Assembly: GCF_011516765.1 (NCBI RefSeq)
Contig: NZ_JAAABN010000017.1
Location: forward strand, 1 to 48,297
Direction of reading: 5' to 3'
Length of the DNA: 48,297 nt
Source: Acetobacter sicerae
GTDB taxonomy: Bacteria > Pseudomonadota > Alphaproteobacteria > Acetobacterales > Acetobacteraceae
Under the pieces are notes generated by a model, which saw only the letters and a list, made by a program, of their open reading frames with translations, had not been told where the DNA came from and did not search any database. Positions 1 through 8,894 of the stretch are shown here, in pieces. Position 1 is the first letter of the stretch, and every line of letters begins with the position of its first letter. The position numbers and the translations under genes were made by a program.

Positions 1-2
1 CA

Positions 3-40
3 GACAAGTGTCTCGGGGGCATGCCCCCGAGACACTTGTC
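3..40. repeat. Perfect 38-bp palindrome
   Basis: The arm GACAAGTGTCTCGGGGGC is followed by AT and its exact reverse complement, so the two 18-base arms plus centre form a perfect palindrome. There is no T-run on either side, so it is not a standard intrinsic terminator. It sits at the very edge of the window next to IS debris; it could be a terminator core, a mobile-element end or an assembly-edge artefact. Confidence 0.7.
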
Positions 41-237
41 ATCCCATCAACCCAAAGCCATAAAAAACGGGAACTCTCCTTTTGAGTGGTAACAAAAAGG
101 GGGGCACGTCAGCCCCAATACGGTGTGACGAGGTATATTAATTGGTTCTCCAGTTGTTTTACTATACGGAGCAGAGTAATCTGGCATATCGGAAGAATAT
201 AGATGATAATATCCTAAGGTTAGACGAGTTGGAGTTC

Positions 238-1236
238 CTAGCTGTCAGGTTGTGAGACGTCATTGGCATAATCGAGGATTTCGTCGACCTGCTTCATGAT
301 GTCACGATTGGCTGGTTTGATGTAATCAGGATTACGAGACGCGGGATGTTTTTCAAGCCACGACATGATGCATTGGGCGGGAGTTATGCCGCCCAGAACA
401 CGCTGCGGGCGATGATTGTAAGCGAAACAGAAGCCTCTGAGCAGAATTTCCAGATCCTTATGGCTTGAGACACAGACCGGCAACACCTCTGTCGCGACAC
501 GGCCATTGAAGCGTTCGACCATTCCATTGGTCTGAGGAGAGTAAGCTTTGGTCCGACGTCGGTCGATTCCCATATCATGACAGGCTTTTTCGAAGGCATC
601 CGCCGTAAAGCAGGAGCCACGATCGGTCAGAATATGGGTGATCCGGAAAGGAAAGGCGGTTTTGACAGCTTTGAGGAAATCGACGGAATTATCGGCATTC
701 TCCGCGTCATAGACGGCCAGATGGACCGAGCGGGAGCATCTATCAATGGCAACATAGAGAAAACGTTTCCGCCGGTCTCCATCTGCTGTCTGCAATTTTG
801 GCAGATGTTTCACATCGATATGGACATAACCTGGATCGTAATCCCGGAACTTTCCCTGTCCACGCACAGGTCCGGCTTTTTGTGCAGGAGGTAACCTGTT
901 AAGTCCAGCATCTTTCAGAATACGCCAGATAGTGTCCCGTTTGAGATGCGGCAGGAAACGCCGCACGACGAAGGTCAGATCATCCAGACCAAAACCGGTC
1001 GAATGCCGAAGCTGACAGACAATGGCGCGCTCTTCCTCCGAGGCTTTCCAGGCCAGTTTCCAGGGACGGCTGCTGCGGTCCTGGCAGGCATCTGAACCAC
1101 GCCTGCGCCACTTGCGGACAGTTTCATCGCTGATCCCGTAGCGTCTGGCGAGCACGGATGTCGGTTCTGACGAACGCGCTATGTCAGCCCGGACGGCTGG
1201 TGTCGTGCGTGCCTGTGGATGGATCTGAAGCATCAT
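238..1236 (-). CDS. IS481-family DDE transposase
   Basis: Catalyses excision and insertion of the surrounding element. The protein has an N-terminal helix-turn-helix (SVLARRYGISDETVRKWRRR) followed by an rve-type DDE core: DVKHLPKL with the first Asp, then HILTDRGSCF with the second Asp, then SPQTNGMVERFNGR with the catalytic Glu. The ATG at 1236 (or the adjacent one at 1233) is preceded by AAGGAGAG, so this start is preferred over an upstream ATG lying in the terminal repeat. The reading frame runs through the left inverted repeat and its TAG stop (238-240) lies just outside the repeat. About 332 residues, full length and apparently intact, so the element may be active. Confidence 0.9.
   Translation of the reverse strand: MMLQIHPQARTTPAVRADIARSSEPTSVLARRYGISDETVRKWRRRGSDACQDRSSRPWKLAWKASEEERAIVCQLRHSTGFGLDDLTFVVRRFLPHLKRDTIWRILKDAGLNRLPPAQKAGPVRGQGKFRDYDPGYVHIDVKHLPKLQTADGDRRKRFLYVAIDRCSRSVHLAVYDAENADNSVDFLKAVKTAFPFRITHILTDRGSCFTADAFEKACHDMGIDRRRTKAYSPQTNGMVERFNGRVATEVLPVCVSSHKDLEILLRGFCFAYNHRPQRVLGGITPAQCIMSWLEKHPASRNPDYIKPANRDIMKQVDEILDYANDVSQPDS
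243..266 (+). repeat. IS481-family left terminal inverted repeat
   Basis: 24 bases beginning TGTCAGGTTGTG, an exact reverse complement of 1302-1325. Allowing one mismatch, the match extends four bases outward (TAGC on the left against TATC on the right). Confidence 0.85.
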
Positions 1237-1301
1237 TCGCTCTCCTTGCAGACGGAAGAAAACCATGGAGCGTAACGCGGTATCGCCCACGCTACACCAT
1301 C

Positions 1302-1325
1302 CCAATGACGTCTCACAACCTGACA
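1302..1325 (-). repeat. IS481-family right terminal inverted repeat
   Basis: Exact reverse complement of the left repeat, ending CACAACCTGACA. It lies upstream of the transposase start and leaves about 65 bp for its promoter. Confidence 0.85.
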
Positions 1326-2055
1326 GATACGCCCAGTCGTATAAAGGACCTTCTCCCGGGTCGCGAAGATCATGCCGGTGGGACGGCTGCGGATAACCGT
1401 CTGTTTATCGAAGCCGTGCTGTATCGTTATCGTGCAGGCATTCCCTGGCGTGATCTGCCTGTCCGGTTCGGGGGCTGGAAGAACGTGCACCGACGGCTGC
1501 GTCATGGTGTGAAAGCGGTATGATTGAACGGATTTTCCGGCATCTGGCAGCTGACCATGACAACGCATACATGATGATCAACAGCACGATTGTCCCTGCT
1601 CATCAGCATAGTGCGGGCGCCCGTAAAAAAGGGGCGCGGATCAGGACATCGGACGGTACCGTGGCAGACTGACCACCAAAATCCATGCCATTGTCGATGC
1701 TGCGGGAAAGACTGTAGCCCTTTCCCTGACTCCCAGGCAAAGGGCCGACATCATTGAAGCAGAGCCGTTGCTCGATGAAGTCGATCCCGAGGCCTTCATC
1801 GCCGACAAGGCTTACGACGCCGATCCCCTCATCGAAAAGCTTGAAGAACGGGGAATCACACCGATTATCCCATACAAGAAAAACCAGCGCAATCGCCGGA
1901 AAATCCTGTTCCCACTTTATAAAAAACGAAATGCCATCGAACGCTTCTTAGCCAGACAGAAGCAGTCAGAGGCATTGCAACGCGCTAAGACAAGCTGAAA
2001 ATCAACCTTCCTCGAAGCTGTGCAACTTGTCTCCGCTATCATTGAAATTAACTGA
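1326..2055 (+). pseudogene. Degraded IS5-family transposase
   Basis: Translation in several frames recovers successive blocks of an IS5-family (IS427-like) DDE transposase: RIKDLLPGREDHAGGTAADN, LYRYRAGIPWRDLPVRFGGW, HLAADHDN, then EAEPLLDEVDPEAFIADKAY with the Asp-containing DKAYD motif, KKRNAIERF, and finally the usual C-terminus FLEAVQLVSAIIEIN before TGA. The blocks lie in different frames with small deletions between them (for instance near 1505 and 1645), and the first residues are missing where the IS481 element begins. It cannot make a functional protein. Confidence 0.85.
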
Positions 2056-2595
2056 CGACACGCCCAAGCATCGCAGATCTGTCCCGCTCCGACACGAGGC
2101 AACGTCCGGCTCATTCTGTGTGATAATAAGGCCAACGCCCAAGAACATCTCGAAAGCAGCCTTGCAGCGAATTGAGCACAAATCAAATAAGGTAATTGGG
2201 CTCATGGGGAGAGCACGGACAAAACGTGTATACCATGCGAGCCCATCCGCAGCAAAGCTGCAGTAACAGTCTTGGGTCTCCTTTATGAGTCAGCCGCAAA
2301 TTTCGACAAAAAATGCCCCATTCATCGACAGCCAAGCGAACAACTTCTTTCGTTGATCCCTTCCGGATAGCCGCCACTCAACTCCCCCCATGCAGTCGTC
2401 CCGCTACCTTCTGAGGCTTACTGTTGCAATGACTACAATTACATGAGCCACCTTATGATGACTCATATCATGCAGCAAAACCTAATCCCTCACAGTGTGA
2501 GAGCAGTTAACTGACGTTCGCCCTCAAATTCGTACAGAAGCGATATAGACTTGTAACGCTGTATTTCTGGAACCGGACCCTGCTAACCTCTGATA
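2056..2595. other. Intergenic stretch without recognisable gene
   Basis: 540 bp between the IS5 remnant and the LysR gene. Short open frames exist on both strands but none shows a recognisable family, ribosome-binding site or codon pattern like the neighbours. It probably contains the LysR promoter and the left junction of the conjugative backbone; no att site can be assigned. Confidence 0.4.
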
Positions 2596-3561
2596 ATGAC
2601 GATAGAAACCCGGCATTTGCGCTATGCGATCGCAGCCCTGGAGCAAGGGAGCATCAGAAAAGCCGCCCTGAAACTGGGCGTGCGGCAGATGACGGTTGTG
2701 CGGCACATCGAGGCGCTTGAGACCCATGTCGGCTATTCCCTGTTTACAAGGAGACGAGACGGCGTTCACCCCACAGATGATGGCACCACTTTCATGCAGG
2801 CCGCACGACGTATCCTTCAGGACATGGAGAGTCTGACTGCCCATACGCGCTCCAGCCGCCATAAAAGAAGCGAGCGCATTGCCATAGGATTTTATACCTC
2901 TGTTTCGACCGGTAACCTGCGCGCCACACTGACCGAATTCCGCAGTCGTTACCCGGACCTCCAGTGGCGGCTGGTTGGGGGCACCCGGCGTGAACTTCTG
3001 GCGGCACTTGAACGGGGTCATATTGACATTGCCATCGTAACAGCCGGTGAATTGAACTGGCCGGAAGGGTCTCTTCCGCTGTGGCCAGAGCGATGCATTG
3101 CCGTCTTGCCCGCGAAACACCCTCTTGCTGGCGAGGCGGTGCTCGAATGGATGATGCTGAAAAAGGAGCGTTTTCTGGTCAGCAGTCTGGATCCAGGTCA
3201 GGAGCTGACACGGATCATTCGTGCATGTCTGGGCCGCGGCAGTCATCATCCGACCCTGATCGAGCATGATATCCCGTTGGCGTCTCTGCGACCTTTTGTC
3301 AGTGAGGACCGAGGGATCATGATCGATTGTGAAAGCAGCACAGGCGAGACATTGCCGGGGATCGTCTACCGGGAACTGCGTTTCGAAAACGCGCCGAGCG
3401 AGTTACGATTTGCCGCCTGCTGGTTGCGAAGCAATCCAAGCCGCCCCCTCACCTCCTTCCTCTCCCTGCTCAGGGAGCGTTACCCGGACCTGATCCCGCC
3501 GACTTCGTCCGAGCCACCCGTGAATGGCGCTGTTTCTGGAACGCCCGATCCGTCTCCATGA
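2596..3561 (+). CDS. LysR-family transcriptional regulator
   Basis: About 321 residues, the usual LysR length. The N-terminal winged helix-turn-helix reads LRYAIAALEQGSIRKAALKL followed by VRHIEALETHVGYSLFTRRR, and a periplasmic-binding-type effector domain fills residues about 95-300 (IAIGFYTSVSTGNL, DIAIVTAGEL). LysR genes often sit at the trbI end of this ICE family, so it may control transfer functions, but neither its ligand nor its target is visible. It converges on the DUF2274 gene and overlaps it tail to tail by about 90 bp. Unlike most LysR regulators it is not divergent from a target operon. Confidence 0.85.
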   Translation: MTIETRHLRYAIAALEQGSIRKAALKLGVRQMTVVRHIEALETHVGYSLFTRRRDGVHPTDDGTTFMQAARRILQDMESLTAHTRSSRHKRSERIAIGFYTSVSTGNLRATLTEFRSRYPDLQWRLVGGTRRELLAALERGHIDIAIVTAGELNWPEGSLPLWPERCIAVLPAKHPLAGEAVLEWMMLKKERFLVSSLDPGQELTRIIRACLGRGSHHPTLIEHDIPLASLRPFVSEDRGIMIDCESSTGETLPGIVYRELRFENAPSELRFAACWLRSNPSRPLTSFLSLLRERYPDLIPPTSSEPPVNGAVSGTPDPSP

Positions 3562-3742
3562 AACGTCCAACCATGAGCGGCACCAGTCTGGCCGCATCAG
3601 TTACGGCGTCCGTGGGCTCGCCGACAGTGCCCGAGACCAGTTCGACATAGAGCAGCAGATCCCGATGGATCTCCGCCGGCAATTCGATCGTCAGCTTCAC
3701 GGGCCGACTGTCGGGGATGGCACTGATACGGAGTTTGGTCAT
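3470..3742 (-). CDS. DUF2274 domain protein, end of trb operon
   Basis: A 90-residue protein with the DUF2274 pattern: PVKLTIELPAEIHRDLLLYV, a short linker, then AARLVPLMVGRFMETDRAFQK. DUF2274 proteins are small, RHH-like, of unknown function and are regularly coded directly after trbI. Its ATG overlaps the trbI stop by four bases, which implies translational coupling and that it is the last cistron of the transfer operon. The C-terminal 12-15 residues (SAGSGPGNAP) lie beyond the usual domain and are coded in the region overlapping the convergent LysR gene. Confidence 0.8.
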   Translation of the reverse strand: MTKLRISAIPDSRPVKLTIELPAEIHRDLLLYVELVSGTVGEPTDAVTDAARLVPLMVGRFMETDRAFQKQRHSRVARTKSAGSGPGNAP

Positions 3743-4947
3743 GGGGATGCTCCTTCCTGCGGATGCCAGGGTTTGAGGACAAGATCGCGATTGACGATCA
3801 GGGTGAACGGAAGCCCAGGCCGGTCAGTCAGCGTGGGCTGCACGTCAATGCTGCGGTCGATCAGACGATTCCCCACCATGGAAAATCCGTTGCTGGCCCC
3901 GCTGCGGATCGCCTGAAACAGGTTGTTCTCGCCCCATGATGTGCCGGCTTCGGAACCGACGCTAAGCAGGGTCGTGACCAGAGCGGCCTTGAAGAGTTGG
4001 CCCCAGTGCTGGTCCACCAGATCCTTCAGGCCGGTCTGGCCAATCGCATCCGCGCCGGGCATCCTGTCGAGCACGATGCTGTCGCCATCAGGCCGGATAA
4101 GTCGCGTCCAGATGACCTGTGTGCGCTGCTGCCCGAACGAAATGCTGCTATTGTAGCTCCCGAACAGCGTGCTGCCTTGGGGAACCAGAAGATAGCGTCC
4201 GGTTGGACTGTCATAGACATTCTGCGTCACATGCCCAATGAGCTGGCCAGGCAGGTCGGAACTGACTTTGGTGTTCAGCGCGCCCGCAATCACTGTCCCA
4301 GCCTGAATCACGTAGGGGGAAGCCGGTGGCGTCAGACGATCGGGACTGACCGTGACACGATCAGGTTCTCCCGCCAGAAAGGCACGGTTTGCAGCCTGAC
4401 GGTCATTCGCGCCAGATTGTGCAGCCGTTGCGTTACCCCCTGTTACTGGTGCGACGATGGGGTGTTCATTGTCCTGTCGCCCGCCATCACGTGTCTGCAC
4501 GAACAGCTTGCTGCCGATGGCAGCCGCGACTTCCTGTTCGGCGCGATGGTCGCCCATGCCGGAGACAGGACCAGCCCGTCCTTCCTGCTGCGCTTTCAGG
4601 ATCGGTTTACCCAGATCGCCAGGCAAGGGCGGTCCCAGTTTCGGTACTCCCGTATAATCCTTGGGCAAAGCATCCAGCCCGTCGGCCGAGGGACGCGCAT
4701 CAGACTCCTGAACGGCTGACCCTGCCCCCTGACGACCGGAATTCTGGAGCGCATAACCGAGTGCCAGACCAATTCCGATCATCGCGGTGCCGGCCAGCCC
4801 CCAGACGACATAGCGCGACAGCCGGACGACCTTTGGCCGTTCCGCCCGCAGACGGAGGTCTGGCGTGGATGGCGGAACCGCCGGGCGCCTGCTTTCCATT
4901 CCCTCTTCCCGTCCGGCATCACGGTCCGCGTCCTGCTCGCCCGTCAT
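3739..4947 (-). CDS. trbI: TrbI, VirB10-like T4SS channel protein
   Basis: Inner-to-outer membrane scaffold of the conjugative type IV secretion system. About 402 residues: a charged, proline-rich cytoplasmic N-terminus, one membrane segment near residues 47-67 (VVWGLAGTAMIGIGLALGYA), a periplasmic linker, and the VirB10/TrbI beta-barrel domain (ASPYVIQAGTVIAGALNTKV, GRYLLVPQGSTLFGSYNS, DRPGLPFTLIVNRDLVL). It overlaps trbG upstream and DUF2274 downstream by four bases each, so it belongs to the single trb operon. Length and domain order are normal. Confidence 0.93.
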   Translation of the reverse strand: MTGEQDADRDAGREEGMESRRPAVPPSTPDLRLRAERPKVVRLSRYVVWGLAGTAMIGIGLALGYALQNSGRQGAGSAVQESDARPSADGLDALPKDYTGVPKLGPPLPGDLGKPILKAQQEGRAGPVSGMGDHRAEQEVAAAIGSKLFVQTRDGGRQDNEHPIVAPVTGGNATAAQSGANDRQAANRAFLAGEPDRVTVSPDRLTPPASPYVIQAGTVIAGALNTKVSSDLPGQLIGHVTQNVYDSPTGRYLLVPQGSTLFGSYNSSISFGQQRTQVIWTRLIRPDGDSIVLDRMPGADAIGQTGLKDLVDQHWGQLFKAALVTTLLSVGSEAGTSWGENNLFQAIRSGASNGFSMVGNRLIDRSIDVQPTLTDRPGLPFTLIVNRDLVLKPWHPQEGASP

Positions 4948-5945
4948 GAGCGCCGTCCATCGGTACGGACAATCCGCACGCGCTGTTCAGACTGTTTGTC
5001 GCCCAGCCGCAGTTCAGCGGCGGCGAACAGACGGTCCACGATCATCCAGTTCTGGCGCACCCGGTAATTGACCAGTTCCGGTCCGCCATCGGCCCCCAGC
5101 ACGAACAGTGGCGGTAGCTCGCCCTGCCCGATCCCCGATGGGAAAGCGATATAGACCTTATGCCCATCATCGAAGGCCCGGCTGGGAAGCCAGGGCGGCG
5201 TGCCGCCTTTGACCGGCTGGATGGCATAACGGAAATTCAGGGCGTTCAGATCCAGCCCCGCATCCACCGACGCAGCTTCATCGGCAGCGCTATCCTGCCG
5301 ATGCAAAGCAATCAGATCGTCTTCGGGATAGTCCCAGGAGACCGATGCCATATAGGTAGCTGGCGTTGATCTCAATTCGGCAAGGTAGGTCCGTCGGTCG
5401 GTATTGACGATCAGATTGGTCGTAAGATCCGGCCGTGTTGGCTTCACCAGAATATGGATGCGTTTGGTCGCCCCTGTCCCACTCTCGGTATCGCCGATGA
5501 TCCAGCGCACCGTATCCCCAGCGGCAACCGGCCCCGTGCCGACCAGTTTTTCGCCCTGCTGGAGCATGATGTCGGTGATCTCACCCGGCGCGGTGTAGAC
5601 CTGATAGAGTGCGCCCGGACTGTAGGGATAAACCTGTACGGCATTGATAAATCCGGCCCGCGTGGGCTGAATGCGCGCTGCCAGATTGGCCTGCGTCACA
5701 CGCGCAGTCGGGTCGGCGACTTCGGGGGACGGATGGACCGCTCGTCGTGATGGCAGAGGCTTGAGTTGCCCGGGCAAGGGAAGCGGTTTCGGGACTTCAA
5801 CCACCTGAACCGGCTTCGACGGATCCGGCAGACGTGTCGCCTGCACGGCATCATCATAGCGGATAACGGGTGGATGATACTTCTGCGCGCATCCAGCCAG
5901 AGGCAGAACAAGCAGCGGCAGGACACGAAGAGCACGACGGATCAT
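4944..5945 (-). CDS. trbG: TrbG, VirB9-like T4SS protein
   Basis: Outer-membrane-associated core component of the conjugative channel. About 333 residues with an N-terminal lipoprotein signal (LPLLVLPLAGC, Cys about 19), a proline-rich linker, and the VirB9/TrbG/CagX domain with paired beta motifs (GALYQVYTAPGEITDIMLQ, GDTVRWIIGDTESGTG) and the C-terminal MIVDRLFAAAELRLG segment. A VirB7-like role for the acylated N-terminus is an inference. Four-base overlaps join it to trbF upstream and trbI downstream. Confidence 0.92.
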   Translation of the reverse strand: MIRRALRVLPLLVLPLAGCAQKYHPPVIRYDDAVQATRLPDPSKPVQVVEVPKPLPLPGQLKPLPSRRAVHPSPEVADPTARVTQANLAARIQPTRAGFINAVQVYPYSPGALYQVYTAPGEITDIMLQQGEKLVGTGPVAAGDTVRWIIGDTESGTGATKRIHILVKPTRPDLTTNLIVNTDRRTYLAELRSTPATYMASVSWDYPEDDLIALHRQDSAADEAASVDAGLDLNALNFRYAIQPVKGGTPPWLPSRAFDDGHKVYIAFPSGIGQGELPPLFVLGADGGPELVNYRVRQNWMIVDRLFAAAELRLGDKQSEQRVRIVRTDGRRS

Positions 5946-6625
5946 TGGTCCAGCTCCTTCGACCAGTTGATGGCGGAGACGTAAATCCCCAGAGGATTTT
6001 TTCGGAGGTGGTCGGCGTCACGCGGCGTGGTGAGCGTGATCACAACAATGGCGGTCCATCGCTCTGTGCCAACGAAAGCCCCATCGCGATAATGCCGCTC
6101 GACCCATGCAATCCTGAAACTCGTGGGCGACGCACGGATGACCGATGAGACATCCAGTTCAACCTGCTCACGCCCGACCCGGGCAAAAGGGTCATTCAGG
6201 CGCGCATAGTCATTCAGTGCGACGGCACCGGACGTTGTGGTGAAATCATACGCACGCAGCCAGTTCTGCCGCACCACCACGGGATCGGAGGACAGACTGC
6301 GGATATCCTCGATGAAGCGGGCCAGATACCAGGCAATCTGTGGATCGGTGGGCCTGTAGGACGTTGTTGCAGGGGCGACGACCTGTGCCTCGCCCAGATG
6401 ATCTACCTGCACGACCCACGGCGTGACTGTGCCGCGCGCGGACTGCCAGACCAGTCCGGCGCCGAGTCCGGCGGACAGGAACAGCGACCCGAACGCCATC
6501 AGTCGCCAGCTCCGCGCCTGGACGCGGGCGGACCCAATGCGCTCATCCCAGATCTGCGCCGCTTTTTGATAAGGTGTGACCGGCTCGGGTGTTGCCCCGT
6601 AGCGCGTGGTGGAGCGACGGAACAT
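5942..6625 (-). CDS. trbF: TrbF, VirB8-like T4SS protein
   Basis: About 227 residues, bitopic inner-membrane protein of the type IV secretion apparatus. A short cytoplasmic N-terminus precedes one membrane helix (about residues 43-65, MAFGSLFLSAGLGAGLVWQS), followed by the NTF2-like VirB8 periplasmic domain (TDPQIAWYLARFIEDIRSLS, FRIAWVERHYRDGAFVG). The gene starts five bases after trbL ends and overlaps trbG by four bases. Nothing is missing compared with family members. Confidence 0.92.
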   Translation of the reverse strand: MFRRSTTRYGATPEPVTPYQKAAQIWDERIGSARVQARSWRLMAFGSLFLSAGLGAGLVWQSARGTVTPWVVQVDHLGEAQVVAPATTSYRPTDPQIAWYLARFIEDIRSLSSDPVVVRQNWLRAYDFTTTSGAVALNDYARLNDPFARVGREQVELDVSSVIRASPTSFRIAWVERHYRDGAFVGTERWTAIVVITLTTPRDADHLRKNPLGIYVSAINWSKELDQ

Positions 6626-6630
6626 CGTCC

Positions 6631-8085
6631 TTATTCCTTTTCTGACAGATCAATGGACGCCGATCCGCCTCCGCCATCGGCGGCGCGGATGACATGGGCC
6701 GCCTCGGCAGCATGGGTGGCGGCGTTGCCACGCTTCATATTGTGCGCCCAGCCCGGCGGCTCACCATCGGTGCGACCGGAGCCAGCCCCGCCCTCTCCAC
6801 CACCACCTCCTGACGGACCGGTACCTGCCGGGCCACCACCGGCCGGAGAACCTCCTCCTGAGGGATTATCCCCGGATGGCGGGGGGCCACCGCCGTCAGA
6901 ACCACCGGTTTCACCACCCTTCCCGCCCCCCATGCCCTGCGCGGCCCATTGGCTGCCGGCGGCGTAACTTTCCTTGAGAGATGAGCCTGCACGCGAGGCC
7001 GCCCCTCTGGCGGCATTCGCGACATTCCCGCCGACAGCCCGGCCCATACCTCCGATCCCGGCAGCCATGCTGCCCGCGCCACCAGATGCACCGGCCGCTC
7101 CAGCCGAATAGGCTGACGTGGCGGCCCCGGCGATCGTAGCCCCGCCACGTGCAGCAGCGGCGGTCGCGCCAACGGCTGCGGCACCGCCAGAAGCGACGGC
7201 TCCAACGCCCGCTACGGCAGCAGCACCCATGGCGCCCACCGCCATACCGGTGCCGACGGCAGCCCCCGCGCCAAGCTGGGGTGCGCCGGAGATCAGCCCA
7301 TTGGCAATGCTGCCGCCAAAAATCGACAGGCCGACAATCGCGAGCGAGGCCAGCACCACCGAGGTCGCCTGTCCGACCGTGGGAACAGCATCGCCATAAG
7401 ACGTTGCAAACTGCTTGAAGAGCACCGATGCGATGGCGGAGATCACCGCCAGCACCATGATCTTCACGCCCGACGAGACGACATTGCCCAGCACCTTCTC
7501 CGCCAGAAAGGCCGTGCGGTTGAATAGCGCAAAGGGGATCAGCACGAAGCCTGCCAGCGTGGTCAGCTTGAATTCGATCAGGGCGACAAAAAGCTGAACC
7601 GCCAGAATAAAGAACGCCGCCAGCACGATCAGCCAGGACAGGCAGAGCACGAAGATCTGGATGAAATTCGTAAAGAAGGCGACTGGGCCGAGCAGAGTGT
7701 GGGCAGAGTCCAACAAAGGGCGGGCGGCATCAAAGCCGGTGGACGCGAGGCGGCCAGGACGAAGAAAGTCCGCAAGAGCCAGCCTGCCTCCGCCTGCCCT
7801 CAGACCAAGCTGGGCAAAACTGTCAAACACCAGCTTTGACAGATGGTCGAAATTGTTAATCACGAAGGCGAAGAAACCGATATACAGCGTCTTCTTGACT
7901 AGGCGCTGGATGATGTCCTCATCCGCCGCCCAGGCCCAGAACAGCCCGGCCAGGGCGATATCCAGCGCGGAAAGAGATCCGGCCAGTGAGATGACGTTTC
8001 CTTTCACCAGACCGAACCCAGTATCGATCGTGGTGGTGAAGGTGTTCAAAAAGGTGTCGATCACCCCGACATCATTGGTGGCCAT
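6631..8085 (-). CDS. trbL: TrbL, VirB6-like polytopic T4SS protein
   Basis: Polytopic inner-membrane subunit of the conjugative channel. The N-terminal two thirds (residues 1-280) have about six hydrophobic segments typical of TrbL/VirB6, for example LSALDIALAGLFWAWA, IFVLCLSWLIVLAAFFILAV and VVLASLAIVGLSIFGGSI. The C-terminal third is low-complexity, very rich in Gly and Ala (GAAAVAGVGAVASGG, then SGGGGGEGGAGSG), a common but rapidly varying tail in TrbL. It starts five bases downstream of trbJ in the same operon. Length (484) is within the family range. Confidence 0.92.
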   Translation of the reverse strand: MATNDVGVIDTFLNTFTTTIDTGFGLVKGNVISLAGSLSALDIALAGLFWAWAADEDIIQRLVKKTLYIGFFAFVINNFDHLSKLVFDSFAQLGLRAGGGRLALADFLRPGRLASTGFDAARPLLDSAHTLLGPVAFFTNFIQIFVLCLSWLIVLAAFFILAVQLFVALIEFKLTTLAGFVLIPFALFNRTAFLAEKVLGNVVSSGVKIMVLAVISAIASVLFKQFATSYGDAVPTVGQATSVVLASLAIVGLSIFGGSIANGLISGAPQLGAGAAVGTGMAVGAMGAAAVAGVGAVASGGAAAVGATAAAARGGATIAGAATSAYSAGAAGASGGAGSMAAGIGGMGRAVGGNVANAARGAASRAGSSLKESYAAGSQWAAQGMGGGKGGETGGSDGGGPPPSGDNPSGGGSPAGGGPAGTGPSGGGGGEGGAGSGRTDGEPPGWAHNMKRGNAATHAAEAAHVIRAADGGGGSASIDLSEKE

Positions 8086-8090
8086 GGCGG

Positions 8091-8894
8091 TCAGTTCCCG
8101 CTGCTGCCGAACATCGACACCGTGCCGGGCACGTAGGCGTCATGCTGGGAGAAATGCTGATATTGCGCCTCGCTCTCCGCTTCCGTCGCGGCATCCCGCG
8201 CCTGCTGCAGGGCGGTGGCGCGACCGTTGGCGGCAAGTTCAGCCTGAATGTCGGATAGCTGACGGGATTGCAGAGCCAGAAGCTGGTTTCCAGCCTGCGC
8301 GGCCTGCAACGCGCCTGTCGAGGTCTGGCTGGAGGACACGAGCTGGCTCATGGCCGAACTGTCGCTGGGGATGTTGCCCACCACCCGCGCCTGCAGCTTC
8401 AAGGCATCCTCAAACCCACCCACGGAATTCTGCCAGCGGATCTGCGCCTGAGAAAACAGGGCGCTGTCGGACATGCCAGAAGAGACGGACGTATACGCCT
8501 GCTGGTATTGCTGCTCGACGGACTGGACGCTGTAAGCAATGTTCTGCGCCTGCGCGAGGAGTGCCGTCGTCTGGGAAATTGTTGATTGCAGCGTCGACAA
8601 TGTCGAGAGTGGCAGGCTTGCGAGGTTCCGCCCCTGATTGACCAGCATCTGCGCCTGATTGGCGAGAGAGGTGATCTGGTTGTCGATCTGCTGGAGTGTT
8701 CGGGCCGCGATCAGCACGTTCTGGACGTGGTTCGCCCCGTCATAGACCGCCCATTGCGCGTGCGCCGGACGCAAGGCAGAGAACGTCCCGCAGACCGTCA
8801 GCAGTGCAGAAGTGAGAAGGACACCTCGGCGGAAATGTTTTTCGTGAGCGCGACCGAAAAATTCAGTCCAAGGCCGGAAAATTTTTTCCGTCAT
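8091..8894 (-). CDS. trbJ: TrbJ, VirB5-like pilus-associated protein
   Basis: Minor pilus or adhesion component of the mating apparatus. The N-terminus has a long signal peptide (RRGVLLTSALLTVCGTFSALRPAHAQ) with cleavage predicted after AHA. The mature part is alpha-helical and Gln-rich (TLQQIDNQITSLANQAQMLV, TISQTTALLAQAQNIAYS), as in TrbJ/VirB5. Its start overlaps the trbE stop by four bases. A shorter start just before the hydrophobic segment is possible because the first 20 residues are charged and unusually long for a signal peptide. Confidence 0.9.
   Translation of the reverse strand: MTEKIFRPWTEFFGRAHEKHFRRGVLLTSALLTVCGTFSALRPAHAQWAVYDGANHVQNVLIAARTLQQIDNQITSLANQAQMLVNQGRNLASLPLSTLSTLQSTISQTTALLAQAQNIAYSVQSVEQQYQQAYTSVSSGMSDSALFSQAQIRWQNSVGGFEDALKLQARVVGNIPSDSSAMSQLVSSSQTSTGALQAAQAGNQLLALQSRQLSDIQAELAANGRATALQQARDAATEAESEAQYQHFSQHDAYVPGTVSMFGSSGN

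Larger units (their letters stand above)
243..1325 (-). mobile_element. IS481-family insertion sequence
   Basis: A 1083-bp element bounded by perfect 24-bp inverted repeats beginning TGTCAGGTTGTGAGACG, with one DDE transposase gene filling almost the whole length. TGT/ACA termini, single-ORF layout and size are those of the IS481 family. No target-site duplication is evident: the flanks (left TTCCTAGC, right GATACGCC) do not match. Its right end abuts an IS5-type transposase remnant whose N-terminus is missing, which suggests insertion or deletion at that junction. Confidence 0.85.

Noticed and set aside
235..1334. Target-site duplication of the IS481 element
   Set aside because: Flanks TTCCTAGC and GATACGCC share no direct repeat of useful length.
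2183..2377. 64-residue minus-strand frame after the IS5 relic
   Set aside because: No family match that I recognise and no ribosome-binding site. It may be chance.
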